DNA from: an uncultured Bacillota bacterium
GTDB taxonomy: Bacteria; Bacillota_I; Bacilli_A; RFN20; CAG-826
Direction: 5' to 3'
Assembly (NCBI GenBank): GCA_949298295.1
Contig: CASFWS010000008.1
Coordinates: 1-18,489, forward strand
Length of the DNA stretch: 18,489 nucleotides
The notes under the pieces were generated by a model. The model did not search any database, had not been told where the DNA came from, and worked only from the letters and a program-made list of their open reading frames with translations. Positions 15,375 through 18,489 of this stretch are shown piece after piece; within the stretch, counting starts at the first letter, position 1, and the number at the start of each line of letters is the position of its first letter. A program made the translations under genes and the position numbers.

Positions 15375-15403
15375 AAGGAAAAGGAGCCCTATGATGGGCT
15401 CCT
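15375..15403 (-). terminator. Terminator of the minus-strand lipoprotein gene
   Basis: An 8-bp perfect stem (AGGAGCCC at 15382-15389 with GGGCTCCT at 15396-15403, six-base loop) is followed on the minus strand by TTT-CC-TT. It sits just past the stop of the lipoprotein gene and faces the csp terminator. Confidence 0.65.
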
Positions 15404-15421
15404 CTTGGGAAGAAACTCGAA

Positions 15422-17668
15422 TCAATAGCCGCTATGGTCGACGAGCCGCGAGGCATCGTCGACGCGGACCATGATGCGGAGGTAGTCGAGGTAGACGCCG
15501 CTCCAGTCGGCGAAGTAGCGGGCAATGCTGATGGAGATGCCGTCTTTCGTGTACTGGGTGGCGTTGTTGTTGAGGGCCTCTTGCCCACCGGTCTCGACGA
15601 AGCCGGCCGCTTCGAGGTTGGCTATGAAGTCCTCGACGAAGGCATTGGCCAGCGCTTCGTCATAGTCTCCGTCGGCCGTCTCGAAGTAGTCAGTATCGAA
15701 GTAGCAGATGGCGAGGTCGTCGCGGAGCCAGCCGATGCCGTCGCTATATCCGACTGGGCAATAGGTATAGGGGATGATTTTGTCGAGCGTCTCCCCGTCG
15801 ATCGTCCAATCCCGGAGGTTGCTGACGAAGTAGGTATTCGGGTCCTCGTCCCAACTCGTCGGGACGCTGTCGTCGACGGTGTCGAAGTCAAGCCCGGCGT
15901 CGGCCGTTCCAAACTCCGAGAAAGTCACTTCGCAGGTGAAGGGGTCCTCGAGAAGGTCGCCGGCAAAGGAAGCCGCGGCGATATGCCCGTTTCCGTCGAG
16001 GGTGATGGTGGCGCTCGTCACGTTCCAGTACCCGGAATTGGAGGGGAAATAGGCGAGATAATGGACGAAGGCCATTGTCCCGTCGTGGGCGGCATAGACG
16101 TTCTCCGTCTCGGTTTCCTCGAAGATTTCCGGGGCGAATTCGAAGGTCGGGTAGCGGCGGATGCCATCCTCGGGCCGATGCCAGTAGGAACGGTGTTCGG
16201 CGCCTTTGATGATTTCCTCGCCGACGACGGTGTATTCGTAGTAGAAGTCTTCGGCCGTCGCATGGACGCCGCTATGGGCCGAGGTGGTGACCCCGCCGGA
16301 GATGGCGGTATATTTCTGGTCGATGGTGTCCTCGGTCATCGTGATCTCGTAAGTGCTCCTTTGGGTCGACGAGAAAGCGATGGTATAGCTGGCCTTGTAG
16401 TTTTGGAGGGCCGCCATGTTGTCGATGGCCGTCCCGATAGTGTCATGGTAGGCCTCGTGGGGATAGGGTTCGGGGCTTGGAACGACGGCCGTCCCGATGT
16501 CCGAGATGGTCGAGGTGACGACCTGACCGTACTTGATCCCAGCCTCTTCGTCGGCGTTATAGGGGTCGACGACCATCGTGAGCTCGGTCGGAACCCCGTT
16601 CTCGACGGCAATGTAGATGTCGTCGGCCGTGAACTCGTCGTTGTAGAGGGAAGCGATGAGGTAACTGGCTCCGTAAGAACTGCCGATGAAGTGGTAGGTT
16701 TTGCCTCCGTCGGTCGTCACGAAACTTTCGGGGGAGCAAGCATAGCCGGCGGCGAACTGGTTCGGATAGAGGGTCCCGTCATAATCCATCGTGTACCCTT
16801 CGTCGTTGCGGATGAGCTCGTAGCCGATGACGTTGTCCTTGGTGATGTATTCGGTCGCGACGTCGTCCCCGCTGCTGCGGACCCTCGTGAGGGTCTGCGT
16901 TTTCTTAGTTTCCTTGTCCGTCAACGTGAACATGTATTGGTCGGTCTGCTCGATTCCGGTCAGGGGGTCGGCGCTTTCCCGCGTTTCCTCATAGACCGTC
17001 ACCATTTCGTAGCCGCCTTGGTCGATCGGTTCGTAGTCGGCCATGTAGCCGTAATAAGACTGGTCGGTGGTGAACTTGATCCCGCCCATCAGCTGGGCGT
17101 AGATCTCTTTGCTCATCGGGGTTCCTTCCTCGACGGTGATTTCGTAGGAAGCATGGATGTTTCCGGGATTTCCCGTTTGGTAGGCATAAATCGTTGCCGT
17201 TCCGATGCTTTCGGCCGAAAGGAGGGCTTCCGGCATCGACCCGCCGAAGGTGGTGAAGATGTCGACGACGGCCGGGTTGTCGCTGGCCCAAGTGAGTTCC
17301 ACCTCGGCCGCTTCGTTTTCAAGGATGGCGTAGATCGAGCGGATGGCGTCTTGGTAAAGCCCGCCCATCATCATGAGGGAGAGGCCACGGGCTTCGCCCA
17401 TGGCTTCGGCCGGGATATCGCCGGAAATCGGCGGCTCGCTGGTATCGGAGTCGGTGCTGTCGGGCGGAAGCGGGTCCTCTGAGTCCGAGGAGGTAGAAGA
17501 TGACCCGGGACCGGATGCCTCCTCTTGGCTTGAGGAGGCTATCGGATCGGATTGGCTTTCGATGGGGGTAGATGGGCTGCCCGAGGTGGACGCTTGGGTC
17601 TCGCCGCAGCCGGCGAGGATCAGCATCGCCGCCGAAAGAGCAGCGAAGAAGGTGATTTTTCTTTTCAT
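15422..17668 (-). CDS. Large lipoprotein with Ser/Thr/Pro linker and BIG2-like domain
   Basis: The 748-residue protein is exported and lipid-anchored: signal peptide MKRKITFF..., lipobox LAGC with Cys21. Residues 22-85 form a Ser/Thr/Pro/Asp-rich linker of the kind that spans the cell wall. Residues ~95-185 resemble a BIG2 immunoglobulin-like domain (LTWASDNPAVVDI, then IGTATIYAY and YEITVEEG). After that come two beta-rich modules of similar plan (about 195-375 and 410-590), each with YxY-type strands, an 'I-xLDGNG' or 'IYIAVENG' hairpin and a D-P end; they resemble bacterial lipoprotein beta-sheet folds such as LolA/LppX, but only by pattern. A C-terminal alpha/beta segment (about 635-740) is Asp/Tyr-rich. 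The protein is acidic. AAAGGA seven bases before the ATG supports the start. Function and ligand are unknown. Confidence 0.88.
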   Translation of the reverse strand: MKRKITFFAALSAAMLILAGCGETQASTSGSPSTPIESQSDPIASSSQEEASGPGSSSTSSDSEDPLPPDSTDSDTSEPPISGDIPAEAMGEARGLSLMMMGGLYQDAIRSIYAILENEAAEVELTWASDNPAVVDIFTTFGGSMPEALLSAESIGTATIYAYQTGNPGNIHASYEITVEEGTPMSKEIYAQLMGGIKFTTDQSYYGYMADYEPIDQGGYEMVTVYEETRESADPLTGIEQTDQYMFTLTDKETKKTQTLTRVRSSGDDVATEYITKDNVIGYELIRNDEGYTMDYDGTLYPNQFAAGYACSPESFVTTDGGKTYHFIGSSYGASYLIASLYNDEFTADDIYIAVENGVPTELTMVVDPYNADEEAGIKYGQVVTSTISDIGTAVVPSPEPYPHEAYHDTIGTAIDNMAALQNYKASYTIAFSSTQRSTYEITMTEDTIDQKYTAISGGVTTSAHSGVHATAEDFYYEYTVVGEEIIKGAEHRSYWHRPEDGIRRYPTFEFAPEIFEETETENVYAAHDGTMAFVHYLAYFPSNSGYWNVTSATITLDGNGHIAAASFAGDLLEDPFTCEVTFSEFGTADAGLDFDTVDDSVPTSWDEDPNTYFVSNLRDWTIDGETLDKIIPYTYCPVGYSDGIGWLRDDLAICYFDTDYFETADGDYDEALANAFVEDFIANLEAAGFVETGGQEALNNNATQYTKDGISISIARYFADWSGVYLDYLRIMVRVDDASRLVDHSGY

Positions 17669-17813
17669 GAGTGTTCCTTTCTCAAGAGGAAGAATGCATC
17701 GAAGCGGCGATGAGTAAAGAAAAAAGGCGGGAATTTGCTTGCAAGTTTGATTTCTAATACCCAGTTGTTTCGAAAAGTGCCTTCTATCCGGCGTTAGTTT
17801 CCTGTCTTTCCGT

Positions 17814-17832
17814 TGGATTTAGCGCAAATCCA
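17814..17832. promoter_or_regulatory. Operator-like inverted repeat in the lipoprotein/ychF divergent region
   Basis: TGGATTT (17814-17820) and AAATCCA (17826-17832) are perfect inverted arms around AGCGC. The position between divergent genes suits a regulator site, but no T-tract follows and no known operator is matched. The rest of 17669-17881 is A+T-richer than the genes, and I see nothing else definite in it. Confidence 0.3.
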
Positions 17833-17881
17833 TCCCCGTTTGGCCGTTTTTGGAAAAAGGTCGGAAAAAGAGATAGATACA

Positions 17882-18489
17882 ACGTTAACAGTGGCAGGGG
17901 TATACTCCCTTCCCAATCCCCTTTCTGCCGGCGCCCGGGCGGGGGTTAGGCGATTTCCATCGTGCGTTCGCGACCATCAAGCCGAACGAGGGAATCGTCA
18001 CGGTTCCCGATGAGCGCCTCGAATTTCTCTCGAAGCTCTACCAGCCGAAGAAAACGACCTTCGCGACTTTTACCTTCTACGACATCGCCGGCCTTGTGAA
18101 GGGAGCGAGCAAGGGCGAGGGACTCGGCAACCAATTCCTCGCGGCCATCCGGGAATGCGATGCCATCTGCGAGGTCGTTCGCTGCTTTCAGGACGAGAAT
18201 ATCGTCCACGTCGATGGAAGCGTCGATCCCCGGCGCGACATCGAGACGATCGACCTCGAGCTTGCGATGGCCGATCTCGAGACGGTCAACAACCGGATCG
18301 GGAAGCAGGAAATCCGGGCCCGGGTCGCCAAGGACAAGCAAGCCATTTACGAGATGCCGATCCTCGCCGCCCTCAAGGAAGTCCTCGAGCAGGGGATTCC
18401 CGGCCGCCGGGCCAAGGGCCTAAGCGAGGAGCAATTCGCCTACGCGAGGAAGAATCTCTTCCTTTTGACCCTCAAGCCGATTCTCTACG
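17882..18489 (+). CDS. ychF: YchF (Obg-family ATPase), 3'-partial, with disrupted 5' end lacking the P-loop
   Basis: YchF is a universally conserved P-loop ATPase of the Obg group that binds ribosomes and is linked to oxidative-stress responses. From 17967 to the window end the frame is clean and matches YchF well: FATIKPNEGIVTVPDERL, the G3 stretch YDIAGLVKGASKGEGLGN, IRECDAICEVVRCFQDEN, then DPRRDIETIDLELAMADLE. Upstream, the expected first ~30 residues with GLPNVGKST are missing. The 17967 frame has a stop at 17886-17888 and no ATG, GTG or TTG between it and the conserved region. In another frame, 17882-17959 reads LTVAGVYSLPN, then AGARAG and RRFP, resembling YchF's LTAGIVGLPN...AGAEAANYP but without VGKSTLFNA. 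A deletion plus a small insertion would explain this, as would an assembly error. The well-kept downstream frame argues against an old pseudogene. Confidence 0.8.

Noticed and set aside
15434..17482. 682-codon open frame antisense to the large lipoprotein gene
   Set aside because: The Val/Gly/Asp-rich product has no recognisable domain, while the minus-strand gene has a signal peptide, lipobox, BIG2-like domain and ribosome-binding site.
1..18489. CRISPR arrays, insertion sequences, tRNA or rRNA genes, recoded TGA
   Set aside because: No regularly spaced repeats, transposase motifs, tRNA arms or rRNA segments were seen; TGA is used only as a stop and Trp is TGG.

Overview
This G+C-rich window (third codon positions are mostly G or C) comes from a monoderm bacterium using the standard code: Trp is TGG and TGA stops genes. 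Gene content and order (recA, then rny-ymdB-miaB; a DUF951 protein; a Bacillus-type YmcA-like domain; Shine-Dalgarno sites of the GGAGG type; Gram-positive-style lipoproteins) point to Bacillota, class Bacilli, probably an uncultured lineage with a compact genome. The lineage is an inference from gene content.

Layout. (1) 1-723: the 3' two thirds of recA, closed by a strong terminator. (2) 841-2508: an unrecognised, Tyr-rich lipoprotein. (3) 2670-8326: a tight, overlapping RNA-metabolism operon: RNase Y, YmdB phosphodiesterase, MiaB, MiaA and a TcdA/CsdL-type E1-like enzyme. MiaA, MiaB and TcdA all act on tRNA position 37. (4) 8416-10253: formate-tetrahydrofolate ligase overlapping a DUF951 zinc-ribbon-like protein. 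(5) 10290-15049: two overlapping MacB-like genes, each an ABC ATPase fused to a four-helix FtsX-type permease, preceded by competing hairpins around the first ribosome-binding site. (6) 15117-15317: a small cold-shock protein with its own promoter and terminator. (7) 15422-17668, minus strand: a large Ser/Thr-linker lipoprotein with a BIG2-like domain, whose terminator faces that of csp. (8) About 17882-18489: ychF, running off the window and damaged at its 5' end.

Most interesting points. MiaB carries a C-terminal extension of about 105 residues resembling the Com_YlbF family (YmcA/RicA). In Bacillus subtilis ymcA is a separate gene next to miaB, and its product is part of the Y-complex that directs RNase Y, whose gene lies two genes upstream here; this looks like a physical MiaB-RicA fusion in an rny operon. 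Second, ychF has a well conserved G3 region but no P-loop and no start codon in frame; remnants of the expected N-terminus appear in another frame, suggesting deletion plus frameshift, or a sequence error. Third, the ABC operon leader contains mutually exclusive hairpins around a TTG start. No mobile element, CRISPR array, tRNA or rRNA is visible, and no stretch above 300 bases lacks a gene.
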